Source: Escherichia sp. E1V33 (lineage in GTDB: Bacteria > Pseudomonadota > Gammaproteobacteria > Enterobacterales > Enterobacteriaceae). From it: a stretch of 64,000 bases of DNA. The notes beneath the pieces are model-generated. The model did no database searches and had not been told where the DNA came from. It saw only the letters and a program-made list of their open reading frames with translations. The stretch covers positions 1 to 64,000 of the forward strand of contig NZ_RHJI01000006.1 in NCBI RefSeq assembly GCF_004211955.1. Direction: 5' to 3'. The translations under genes were made by a program, and so were the position numbers. Below, piece by piece: positions 1 to 6,259 of the stretch. Position 1 is the stretch's first letter, and every line of letters starts with the position of its first letter.

Positions 1-159
1 GGCGACAGCAAACAACAAGCAGCCAGCAGGCAATCACAGAAGCCACAGCAGCAATCATCCCCAGCACAACACAACGAACCTCCGATGGATTTTGACGACG
101 ATATACCCTTTGCACCAGTAACTCTCCCCTTCCCTCGTCACGCTATTCACGCAATTTAA
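1..159 (+). CDS. ssb: phage single-stranded DNA-binding protein, C-terminal tail (partial)
   Basis: An open frame runs from base 1 to a TAA at 157-159 and has no start in the window. It encodes a Q/S/A/P-rich linker followed by MDFDDDIPF, the acidic tip by which bacterial-type SSB proteins contact their partner proteins. In cellular SSB this tip is the exact C-terminus; here about 15 more residues follow (APVTLPFPRH and on), an oddity that could weaken the interaction. SSB binds ssDNA during replication and recombination, and in lambdoid phages it sits in the early recombination block. It is co-directional with the genes downstream. The family call rests on the tail only; the OB fold lies outside the window. 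Confidence 0.75.
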   Translation, partial: GDSKQQAASRQSQKPQQQSSPAQHNEPPMDFDDDIPFAPVTLPFPRHAIHAI

Positions 160-172
160 TCAGGAGAAAACC

Positions 173-466
173 ATGCCAGCGCCTCTGTATGGTGCGGACG
201 ACGCGCGCCGCTGTTCCGGCAATTCCGTATTGGAGGTGCTGGATAAATTCAGAAAAAACTACGACCTGATAATGTCGCTACCGCAGGAAACGAAAGAGGA
301 AAAGGAATTTCGCCATTGTATATGGCTTGCAGAGAAAGAAGAACGCGAGCGAATTTACCAGACATCAATCCGACCATTCCGCAAAGCCACATATACCCAC
401 TTCCCTGAAATTGACCCGCGCCTGCGTAATTACCGCTCACGCTATGGCGCTATCAGTAATGACTGA
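173..466 (+). CDS. small lambdoid early-region protein, function unknown
   Basis: This 97-residue protein starts at an ATG behind a clear ribosome site (AGGAGA at 162-167). It lies 13 bp after the ssb stop, so it is probably in the same early operon. The protein is charged (many E, R and K), mostly helical by composition, and has no signal peptide, membrane segment or metal motif. I recognise it as the kind of conserved small protein found in the early region of Stx-type and P22-like phages, but I know of no role for it and suggest none. Confidence 0.75.
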   Translation: MPAPLYGADDARRCSGNSVLEVLDKFRKNYDLIMSLPQETKEEKEFRHCIWLAEKEERERIYQTSIRPFRKATYTHFPEIDPRLRNYRSRYGAISND

Positions 467-476
467 GGAATTTACC

Positions 477-641
477 ATGAGAGGACTTGCATACAATCCC
501 GGCATTCTTCCGGCAGAAATGATTATTCGCCAACGCGTAAAGCCAATGCCATCGAGAGAGGAATTGCTTAAGCGAAATTCTTTTCCTTCAGTGAGTCAAA
601 ACAAATATCTGAATGCGATGTGGCGGAGTGGGAAGAAATGA
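477..641 (+). CDS. small phage early protein, 54 residues, unknown function
   Basis: The ATG at 477 follows a GAGGA site at 465-469 and lies 10 bp after the stop of the 173-466 gene. The longer open frame that begins at 327 would overlap the preceding gene by 140 bp, so the short form is preferred. The product is basic (many R and K), contains a stretch reading [14 protein letters not shown], and has no recognisable domain. Its TGA overlaps the next ATG (ATGA at 638-641), which suggests translational coupling. Confidence 0.6.
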   Translation: MRGLAYNPGILPAEMIIRQRVKPMPSREELLKRNSFPSVSQNKYLNAMWRSGKK

Positions 642-1048
642 AACAAATGTCACTAATTGAGATAGATGGATTTCTGAAAGGTAAATGCATCCCACGAGAT
701 TTAAAGGTTAACGAAACAAACGCTGAATATCTGGTGCGTAAGTTCGGTGAACTTGAAGCTAAATGCGCGGCGCTGGCGGAGGAGAATGCTGGGCTGAAAA
801 ACGCAATGGCCGTAACTCTTGAGCATGTGTCGGTCACGGACGCAGGACAGGCCGGAGTAGCTGCGATGATTATCAATGATGCCCTGCACCACAGCGAAAC
901 CCCAGCCACCGACGCTTTCTTGGCTGAAGTCCGGGCGCAGGGATTGGAGATGTTTGCACAGAAATGTAACTCAAAATCCGAACAGTCGCTTGCATCTGAT
1001 ATACGCGACAACTGGAAAAACTCTAACTCGGTGGCCAGTTTTGGTTGA
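638..1048 (+). CDS. Ea22-like phage protein, probably truncated
   Basis: This is a 136-residue product from the ATG at 638. A GTG at 620 would add six residues, but the ATGA overlap with the preceding gene favours 638. Residues 30-60 are a short coiled coil rich in E, L, A and K ([18 protein letters not shown]), followed by the [16 protein letters not shown] stretch. Both are typical of Ea22-type proteins, variable lambdoid early proteins of unknown function. The frame ends abruptly at TGA 1046-1048, while family-like sequence continues at once in another frame (to 1199). The gene therefore looks frameshifted or chimeric and may be only partly functional. Confidence 0.55.
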   Translation: MKQMSLIEIDGFLKGKCIPRDLKVNETNAEYLVRKFGELEAKCAALAEENAGLKNAMAVTLEHVSVTDAGQAGVAAMIINDALHHSETPATDAFLAEVRAQGLEMFAQKCNSKSEQSLASDIRDNWKNSNSVASFG

Positions 1049-1199
1049 CCACTTCAACGTTGACCTGGCCGCCAGCGGCGTTGCCTACAAAGAGCGGATG
1101 AATATACCGGTAATTGCAGAACAGGTAGCCCGTGAGCAACCGGAGAACTTGCACACCTATTTCATGGAACGGCTACGATACTGGCCGGCGTTGAATTAA
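1012..1199 (+). pseudogene. out-of-frame continuation of the Ea22-like gene
   Basis: In the frame ending at TAA 1197-1199 the sequence encodes [18 protein letters not shown] and then [20 protein letters not shown]. This resembles the C-terminal part of lambdoid early proteins of the Ea22 type. It has no start or ribosome site of its own and overlaps the end of the preceding gene in a different frame. It is best read as the 3' part of a longer gene separated by a frameshift or a recombination joint near 1010-1045. The family link is from memory of similar sequences and is only moderately sure. Confidence 0.4.
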
Positions 1200-1247
1200 T
1201 CCACATGATGCGCAAGGGGCAATATCAGCATCCTCAGGGTGATGGAT

Positions 1248-1305
1248 TGTCACCCACAGAACAATTTTATCTGCTGACTTTCCACCGTTAACGCGACACA
1301 ACCTT
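1248..1305. repeat. left arm of a long inverted repeat around the cargo gene
   Basis: Bases 1272-1305 are the exact reverse complement of 2259-2292 (34 of 34). The outer part, 1248-1271, matches 2324-2347 with small differences. The right arm has about 31 extra bases between the two matching blocks. The two arms enclose only the gene at 1472-2173, as a cassette would be enclosed. Confidence 0.9.
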
Positions 1306-1471
1306 AATATGCCACAAAGGTTTTTGTTAACGAGCTGCATCTTTTTCTTTTCTGGGTGATGATTGTTTTATAATAAACAAATAACAACATTTATTCTTGT
1401 AAAAGTAATAATATCTCTTTGGTGATCGAATTTATTGATCGCATTTCAATTAAACAAGTAAGGAGTTTTTT

Positions 1472-2173
1472 ATGCCCAAAATTACCGGTGTTCTAGTGAG
1501 CCACCATGTGTTCGATATAAAAAAAGACATGGCTAATGGTTCATTCCCGAAAACATTATTTCCAGGCGCGACATTTCAGATGGTGGTTGACAATGATGTT
1601 GTCAATAATAATACGTTGGACTGGAGTGTTGTCACCAATGCGGGAGACAATTCGCTGACTGTAAATCAGGACGGCGTGGTGTCATTTTCAAATGATATTG
1701 ATGAAAGTTGCATTGGTAAAACATTTGTTATTTTTGCGAAGGATAAAGCCACAGGGAAAAATGTGTCATCTTATTTAATTAAACCTTATCGCTTCTTTAA
1801 ACCTCGTACCGCAACGTCGGACAGATTTTACGATGCATTGTTTTGGATTGAGGATAAAAAAGGGACTGTCCCGGCACGACGCGATATCAATAATGTCCCT
1901 TTCGATGAACTGACGGGAGAAATGTTTCATGATGTAAAACGTGAAGTGAATTCCGGGCTTTTTCAGGAATGGGGATTTTTACTGTTTAGTGGGTGGACTA
2001 ATCCTGTACGTGGTGATATTGGTAGTCTCGAATCAGAAATTTTCACTTTAGAAAATGACAGTATATTTATATCGACAGTCAACTCCCTCCCATACTCCAG
2101 AGATCTCCATGATGATATGGACTCCCAGTCTGCACAGGCTGTAGCGTTTTACGGGGAATCTGTTGTTTCCTGA
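1472..2173 (+). CDS. intimin/invasin-like adhesion domain protein without signal peptide (prophage cargo)
   Basis: This is a 233-residue protein with a strong ribosome site (AAGGAG at 1460-1465). The gene is markedly AT-rich compared with its neighbours. Residues about 20-105 look like a bacterial Ig-like domain: FPKTLFPGATFQMVVDND, then LDWSV, a DGVVSF strand and GKTFVIFAKD. The order is that of the last Ig-like repeats of inverse-autotransporter adhesins of the intimin/invasin family. Residues about 115-233 (LFWIEDKKGTVPARRDINNV, W at 167 and 175) faintly recall the lectin-like C-terminal module of those adhesins. No signal peptide, beta-barrel or membrane segment is present, so export is not explained. 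Its own AT-rich upstream region suggests independent expression, like a phage moron. Family assignment is inference. Confidence 0.6.
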   Translation: MPKITGVLVSHHVFDIKKDMANGSFPKTLFPGATFQMVVDNDVVNNNTLDWSVVTNAGDNSLTVNQDGVVSFSNDIDESCIGKTFVIFAKDKATGKNVSSYLIKPYRFFKPRTATSDRFYDALFWIEDKKGTVPARRDINNVPFDELTGEMFHDVKREVNSGLFQEWGFLLFSGWTNPVRGDIGSLESEIFTLENDSIFISTVNSLPYSRDLHDDMDSQSAQAVAFYGESVVS

Positions 2174-2195
2174 TGTTTTAATGAGTTTTTAATAG

Positions 2196-2226
2196 TCTCC
2201 GTCTTTTTAATTTAAAGAGACGGAGA
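2196..2226 (+). terminator. possible terminator hairpin after the adhesin-like gene
   Basis: A 9-bp perfect stem (TCTCCGTCT at 2196-2204 with AGACGGAGA at 2218-2226) has a 13-base AT-rich loop and begins 22 bp after the stop codon. No clear T-run follows on the + strand, so termination is uncertain. Confidence 0.4.
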
Positions 2227-2258
2227 TTATCGGCTCTGCAACGTGAAGCTCAGGAACA

Positions 2259-2347
2259 AAGGTTGTGTCGCGTTAACGGTGGAAAGTCAGCAAAAGTTGT
2301 ATTGCTGGCTTTTCATGCAGCCAGCAGATAAATTGTTCCGCGGGTGA
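2259..2347. repeat. right arm of the long inverted repeat
   Basis: Bases 2259-2292 are the perfect inverted copy of 1272-1305. Bases 2324-2347 match the outer part of the left arm. The insert 2293-2323 contains its own small hairpin, GCTGGCT-TTTCATGC-AGCCAGC, at 2304-2325. The arm runs into the remnant of an S24-type peptidase gene. Confidence 0.9.
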
Positions 2348-2510
2348 CAGCCATTACCGCGAAGGCATATTGCAAGGGGCGTTGCTTGTGGTCGATTCCT
2401 CACTCACTCCAGTTGATGGTTCGCTGCTTGTATGTGCTTATCGCATAAAGAGATATCGGAAGCATCCGCGCCGCTATGATTGTCTTTCTCCTGATGCAGG
2501 AAAAGCAGAA
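2343..2510 (+). pseudogene. remnant of an S24 (UmuD/LexA-type) peptidase gene
   Basis: In one frame 2343-2510 reads GDSHYREGILQGALLVVD, then SSLTPVDGSLLVCAY and KRYRKHPRRY. This is the C-terminal core of S24 serine peptidases and UmuD-like SOS proteins, with the active-site Ser in the GDS motif at 2349. In intact relatives a DGEF-type strand joins CA(L/Y) to the K-R-Y segment; here it is missing, as is the N-terminal half, which the inverted repeat replaces. There is no start codon or ribosome site. It is probably a decayed phage gene. Family recognition is fairly firm; loss of function is inferred. Confidence 0.55.
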
Positions 2511-2824
2511 TGGCTAAATCAGCAGCAGAGCGCAAAGCCGATCAGAGAGCCAAGCAAGCATCATCCGGTATGCGTAAGCTGGAGCTTGTACTTGATGCTC
2601 AGGAAATTGAAATGCTGGAGCGTAACTGTGCCACGCGTCGCTTCAGGCGTGCGCCTTACGAGTTTGGTGAGTACATCGCGTTACTGAGCCGCCAGGATGA
2701 TGCACTTGTGCGCTGGCGTATAAAATCGATCAGCATAAAACGTTGCGGTAAGTGCGGCGAGAGAGTTCCTGTTAATTCATGCCCGTGTAATGGTGACTCA
2801 CAATGCTGGGTGACCAAAGGCTGA
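2510..2824 (+). CDS. small lambdoid phage protein with C-terminal cysteine cluster
   Basis: This is a 104-residue protein with an upstream AGGAAAA site at 2499-2505. The N-terminal 20 residues are strongly basic and Ala-rich (AAERKADQRAKQ). The middle (RKLELVLDAQEIEMLERNC) is probably helical. The C-terminus holds CGKCGERVPVNSCPC, four cysteines spaced like a zinc ribbon or knuckle, plus one more Cys near the end. It belongs to a family of small early proteins common in Stx-type prophages; the role is unknown. A basic N-terminus with a zinc knuckle would fit nucleic-acid binding, but that is only inference. A terminator-like hairpin follows at 2854. Confidence 0.7.
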   Translation: MAKSAAERKADQRAKQASSGMRKLELVLDAQEIEMLERNCATRRFRRAPYEFGEYIALLSRQDDALVRWRIKSISIKRCGKCGERVPVNSCPCNGDSQCWVTKG

Positions 2825-2852
2825 TTCGAATTTAAGAACTGAAAGAACACCA

Positions 2853-2875
2853 AGCCGCCTGATGGCGGTTTTTTA
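2853..2875 (+). terminator. rho-independent terminator
   Basis: The GCCGCC / GGCGGT stem with a TGAT loop is followed by TTTTTT. It lies between the 2510-2824 gene and the next start. Lambda N-type antitermination would let pL transcription read through it. Confidence 0.7.
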
Positions 2876-2888
2876 TTGGAGACAAGAA

Positions 2889-3233
2889 ATGTCAGATTTG
2901 GCTATGAAGATTTTGAAATGGCAAACGACTGGCGATGTCGGCATCAGTAGCGCAACTCTTGCCTCAATCGCATGTGGACTGAAAAAGAATATCTATGGTC
3001 ATCACTTCGGTGCTCCACATGACGCAGCCGATTTCCGACGATGCGTTGCACTTGTTGAGCAGATTCCAGAAATCAGAGATTCATTCGACAAGGTTGCAAA
3101 GCGCGTTCCGGCATTCAAAGGCATCCTCAACGAATGGGATTCTCTCGTTGCTCTGTTGAAGTCTGAAATGAAGATACACGGAAACAAAGCACCAGAAACT
3201 TACAGAAGAATTAGCGAGCTACGCAAGTACTAA
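2889..3233 (+). CDS. small prophage protein, 114 residues, unknown function
   Basis: The start at 2889 is chosen because it lies just behind GGAGA (2878-2882). The longer frame from 2862 would begin inside the terminator hairpin. The product begins SDLAMKILKWQTTGDVGISS and includes CGLKKNIYGHHFGAPHDAADFRRC. There is no signal peptide or membrane segment. I recognise it only as a conserved protein often found next to xis in lambdoid prophages, where the gene context is lysogeny and excision. No function is known to me. Confidence 0.7.
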   Translation: MSDLAMKILKWQTTGDVGISSATLASIACGLKKNIYGHHFGAPHDAADFRRCVALVEQIPEIRDSFDKVAKRVPAFKGILNEWDSLVALLKSEMKIHGNKAPETYRRISELRKY

Positions 3234-3291
3234 CCACAGCCTCACACTCGATGAGGCCTGTTCATTTCTCAAGATATCCAGACCTACCATC

Positions 3292-3312
3292 GCCGCATCA
3301 ATGCGGCTTTTT
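3292..3312 (+). terminator. terminator-like hairpin before xis
   Basis: GCCGCA (3292-3297) pairs with TGCGGC (3302-3307) and is followed by TTTTTC. It lies 28 bp upstream of the xis start, so it could insulate xis-int from read-through when antitermination is absent. Confidence 0.6.
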
Positions 3313-3339
3313 CTTGCGTGTAATTGCGGAGACTTTGCG

Positions 3340-3558
3340 ATGTACTTGACACTTCAGGAGTGGAACGCACGCCAGCGACGCCCAAGAAGCCTTGAAACAG
3401 TTCGTCGATGGGTACGCGAGTGCAGGATATTCCCTCCTCCGGTTAAAGATGGAAGAGAGTATCTGTTCCACGAATCAGCGGTAAAGGTTGACTTAAATCG
3501 ACCAGTAACAGGTAGCCTTTTGAAGAGGATCAAAAATGGGAAGAAGGCGAAGTCATGA
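3340..3558 (+). CDS. xis: excisionase Xis (lambda type)
   Basis: This 72-residue protein is nearly identical to lambda Xis as I remember it, from MYLTLQEWNARQ through the winged-helix core (LETVRRWVRECRIFPPPV) to the basic tail KNGKKAKS. Xis binds and bends the P arm of attP or attR and directs Int toward excision; it also blocks reintegration. The start at 3340 is the lambda start; the upstream in-frame ATG at 3301 lies in the terminator hairpin. Its last 23 bases overlap the start of int, as in lambda. G/S and R/K differences near the C-terminus are minor. Confidence 0.97.
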   Translation: MYLTLQEWNARQRRPRSLETVRRWVRECRIFPPPVKDGREYLFHESAVKVDLNRPVTGSLLKRIKNGKKAKS

Positions 3559-4606
3559 GCGCCGGGATTTACCCCCTAATCTTTATATAAGAAACAATGG
3601 ATATTACTGCTACAGGGACCCAAGGACGGGTAAAGAGTTTGGATTAGGCCGAGACAGGAGGATAGCAATCACTGAAGCTATACAGGCCAACATTGAGTTA
3701 TTTTCAGGACACAAGCACAAGCCTCTGACAGCGAGAATCAACAGTGATAATTCTGTTACGTTACATTCATGGCTTGATCGCTACGAAAAAATCCTCGCCA
3801 GCAGAGGAATCAAGCAGAAGACACTCATAAATTACATGAGCAAAATTAAAGCAATAAGGAGGGGTCTGCCTGATGCTCCACTTGAAGACATCACCACAAA
3901 AGAAATTGCGGCAATGCTCAATGGATACATAGACGAGGGCAAGGCGGCGTCAGCCAAGTTAATCAGATCAACACTGAGCGATGCATTCCGAGAGGCAATA
4001 GCTGAAGGCCATATAACAACAAACCCGGTCGCTGCCACTCGCGCAGCAAAATCAGAGGTAAGGAGATCAAGACTTACGGCTGACGAATACCTGAAAATTT
4101 ATCAAGCAGCAGAATCATCACCATGTTGGCTCAGACTTGCAATGGAACTGGCTGTTGTTACCGGGCAGCGAGTTGGTGATTTATGCGAAATGAAGTGGTC
4201 TGATATCGTAGATGGATATCTTTATGTCGAGCAAAGCAAAACAGGCGTAAAAATTGCCATCCCTACAACATTGCATGTTGATGCTCTCGGGATATCAATG
4301 AAGGAAACACTTGATAAATGCAAAGAGATTCTTGGCGGAGAAACCATAATTGCATCTACTCGTCGTGAACCGCTTTCATCCGGCACAGTATCAAGGTATT
4401 TTATGCGCGCACGAAAAGCATCAGGTCTTTCCTTCGAAGGGGATCCGCCAACCTTTCACGAGTTGCGCAGTTTGTCTGCAAGACTCTATGAGAAGCAGAT
4501 AAGCGATAAATTTGCTCAACATCTTCTCGGGCATAAGTCGGACACCATGGCATCACAGTATCGTGATAACAGAGGCAGGGAGTGGGACAAAATTGAAATC
4601 AAATAA
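3536..4606 (+). CDS. int: lambda-type tyrosine integrase
   Basis: This 356-residue protein has the exact length of lambda Int and a nearly identical sequence. The N-terminal arm-binding domain (1-64) begins GRRRSHERRDLPPN, the core-binding domain spans about 65-170, and the catalytic domain 177-356 has Arg in TGQRVGDL, His-x-x-Arg in HELRS, His in LLGHKS and the nucleophile Tyr342 in SQYRDN. It joins attP to attB with IHF and, with Xis, reverses this. The gene ends 73 bp before the att core. All catalytic residues are present, so it is probably active. A Pro replaces the residue I remember as His in TTNHVAA; the effect is unknown. Confidence 0.98.
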   Translation: MGRRRSHERRDLPPNLYIRNNGYYCYRDPRTGKEFGLGRDRRIAITEAIQANIELFSGHKHKPLTARINSDNSVTLHSWLDRYEKILASRGIKQKTLINYMSKIKAIRRGLPDAPLEDITTKEIAAMLNGYIDEGKAASAKLIRSTLSDAFREAIAEGHITTNPVAATRAAKSEVRRSRLTADEYLKIYQAAESSPCWLRLAMELAVVTGQRVGDLCEMKWSDIVDGYLYVEQSKTGVKIAIPTTLHVDALGISMKETLDKCKEILGGETIIASTRREPLSSGTVSRYFMRARKASGLSFEGDPPTFHELRSLSARLYEKQISDKFAQHLLGHKSDTMASQYRDNRGREWDKIEIK

Positions 4607-4634
4607 TGATTTTATTTTGACTGATAGTGACCTG
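4602..4634. promoter_or_regulatory. P' arm Int-binding sites (P'3, P'2, P'1)
   Basis: Three adjacent arm-type sites appear in inverted form: AATAATGATTT (4602-4612), ATTTTGACTG (4614-4623) and ATAGTGACCTG (4624-4634). They match the lambda P'3-P'2-P'1 order. They overlap the last codons of int and its downstream sequence. Confidence 0.88.
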
Positions 4635-4641
4635 TTCGTTG

Positions 4642-4654
4642 CAACAAATTGATA
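4642..4654 (-). promoter_or_regulatory. IHF site H'
   Basis: Read on the minus strand this is TATCAATTTGTTG, which fits the IHF consensus WATCAANNNNTTR. It lies between the P' arm sites and the core, exactly as H' does in lambda. Confidence 0.88.
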
Positions 4655-4679
4655 AGCAATGCTTTTTTATAATGCCAAC

Positions 4680-4694
4680 TTAGTATAAAAAAGC
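4680..4694 (-). other. attL: attL core (lambda attachment site, BOP')
   Basis: The minus strand reads GCTTTTTTATACTAA, the 15-bp lambda core. The P' arm is on the int side and the bacterial B arm (AGGCTTCAACGG on the + strand) is on the ybhC side. This is the left prophage-chromosome junction; everything to its left is phage and everything to its right is host. The partner attR must lie beyond position 1 of the window. Confidence 0.97.
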
Positions 4695-4741
4695 AGGCTT
4701 CAACGGATTCATTTTTTCCATTTCAAAGCCCGGAGCAACCT

Positions 4742-6025
4742 GTGAACACATTTTCAGTTTCCCGTCTGGCGCTGGCACTGGCTTTTGGCGTGACGCTGAC
4801 CGCCTGTAGCTCAACACCGCCCGATCAACGTCCTTCTGATCAAACCGCGCCTGGTACGTCTTCTCGGCCGATTCTGTCGGCAAAAGAAGCGCAGAATTTC
4901 GATGCGCAACACTATTTTGCGTCCCTGACGCCAGGTGCTGCGGCGTGGAATCCTTCACCTATTACTCTGCCTGCTCAACCTGACTTTGTTGTCGGACCGA
5001 CGGGTACACCGGGTGTGACGCACACGACTATTCAGGCAGCGGTGGATGCGGCAATTATCAAACGCACCAATAAACGCCAGTATATTGCCGTGATGCCAGG
5101 TGAGTATGAAGGCACGGTCTATATCCCTGCCGCTCCGGGTGGAATCACCGTCTACGGTACAGGCGAAAAACCGATTGATGTGAAAATTGGACTTTCCCTT
5201 GATGGGGGCATGAGCCCTGCCGACTGGCGTCACGACGTCAACCCGCGCGGCAAATATATGCCAGGTAAACCAGCGTGGTATATGTACGATAGCTGCCAGA
5301 GCAAACGTAGCAACAGCATTGGCGTTCTGTGTTCCGCGGTCTTCTGGTCACAAAATAATGGCCTGCAACTGCAAAACCTGACCATCGAAAACACGTTGGG
5401 CGATAGCGTAGATGCGGGTAACCATCCGGCGGTGGCGCTGCGTACTGATGGCGACAAAGTGCAGATCAATAACGTCAACATTCTTGGTCGTCAGAATACC
5501 TTCTTTGTCACCAACAGTGGTGTGCAAAACCGTCTGGAAACCAACCGTCAGCCACGTACTCTGGTGACCAACAGTTACATTGAAGGGGATGTGGATATCG
5601 TTTCTGGTCGCGGCGCAGTGGTGTTTGATAACACCGAATTCCGCGTGGTGAACTCCCGTACCCAGCAAGAAGCGTATGTGTTTGCACCGGCTACGCTGTC
5701 TAACATCTATTACGGTTTCCTGGCAGTAAATAGCCGTTTCAATGCTTCTGGTGATGGCGTCGCACAACTGGGCCGTTCGCTGGATGTTGATGCTAATACC
5801 AACGGTCAGGTGGTGATTCGTGATAGCGCCATCAACGAAGGTTTTAACACAGCCAAACCGTGGGCTGATGCGGTGATTTCCAATCGTCCGTTTGCGGGTA
5901 ACACCGGCAGCGTTGACGATAGCGACGAAGTACAGCGCAATCTGAATGACACTAACTACAACCGCATGTGGGAATACAATAACCGCGGCGTCGGTAGTAA
6001 AGTGGTTGCAGAGGCGAAAAAGTAA
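4742..6025 (+). CDS. ybhC: outer-membrane lipoprotein YbhC, pectinesterase fold / acyl-CoA thioesterase
   Basis: This 427-residue protein starts at GTG 4742, 47 bp past the att core. Residues 1-21 are a lipoprotein signal with the lipobox LTAC and Cys22 as the lipid-bearing residue. The rest is a right-handed beta-helix of the pectinesterase family (NGLQLQNLTIENTLGDS, RTDGDKVQINNVNILGRQ, GDVDIVSGRGAVVFDN). In E. coli the protein is reported as an outer-membrane thioesterase-like enzyme rather than a pectin enzyme. The prophage has replaced the natural upstream DNA with the P' arm and int, which could change its expression. The length matches K-12. Confidence 0.95.
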   Translation: MNTFSVSRLALALAFGVTLTACSSTPPDQRPSDQTAPGTSSRPILSAKEAQNFDAQHYFASLTPGAAAWNPSPITLPAQPDFVVGPTGTPGVTHTTIQAAVDAAIIKRTNKRQYIAVMPGEYEGTVYIPAAPGGITVYGTGEKPIDVKIGLSLDGGMSPADWRHDVNPRGKYMPGKPAWYMYDSCQSKRSNSIGVLCSAVFWSQNNGLQLQNLTIENTLGDSVDAGNHPAVALRTDGDKVQINNVNILGRQNTFFVTNSGVQNRLETNRQPRTLVTNSYIEGDVDIVSGRGAVVFDNTEFRVVNSRTQQEAYVFAPATLSNIYYGFLAVNSRFNASGDGVAQLGRSLDVDANTNGQVVIRDSAINEGFNTAKPWADAVISNRPFAGNTGSVDDSDEVQRNLNDTNYNRMWEYNNRGVGSKVVAEAKK

Positions 6026-6040
6026 AAGCTATTTACTTTT

Positions 6041-6238
6041 TGCCGGATGCGGCGTAAACGCCTTATTCGGCCTACAGATTCAATGCGATTCGTAGGTCGG
6101 ATAAGATGCGTCAGCATCGCATCCGACAATAAGTGCCGGATGCTGCGTAAATGCCTTATCTGGCCTACAGATTCGATGCGATTCGTAGGTCGGATAAGAT
6201 GCGTCAGCATCGCATCCGACAATAAGTGCCGGATGCGA
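6041..6238. repeat. BIME: tandem REP (PU) elements
   Basis: Two copies of a roughly 93-bp unit, each with inverted REP halves (TGCCGGATGCGGCGTAAACG and TCGGATAAGATGCGTCAGC type), are followed by a third partial copy. They lie between the convergent ends of ybhC and ybhJ. REP elements bind Pol I, gyrase or IHF and stabilise upstream mRNA. Confidence 0.95.
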
Positions 6239-6259
6239 CCCACATTCACATGGTGCTTT

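Noticed and set aside
2370..2687. 105-residue open frame as a complete gene
   Set aside because: Only its first part resembles an S24 peptidase; the rest is the 2510-2824 gene read out of frame, so it was recorded as a remnant.
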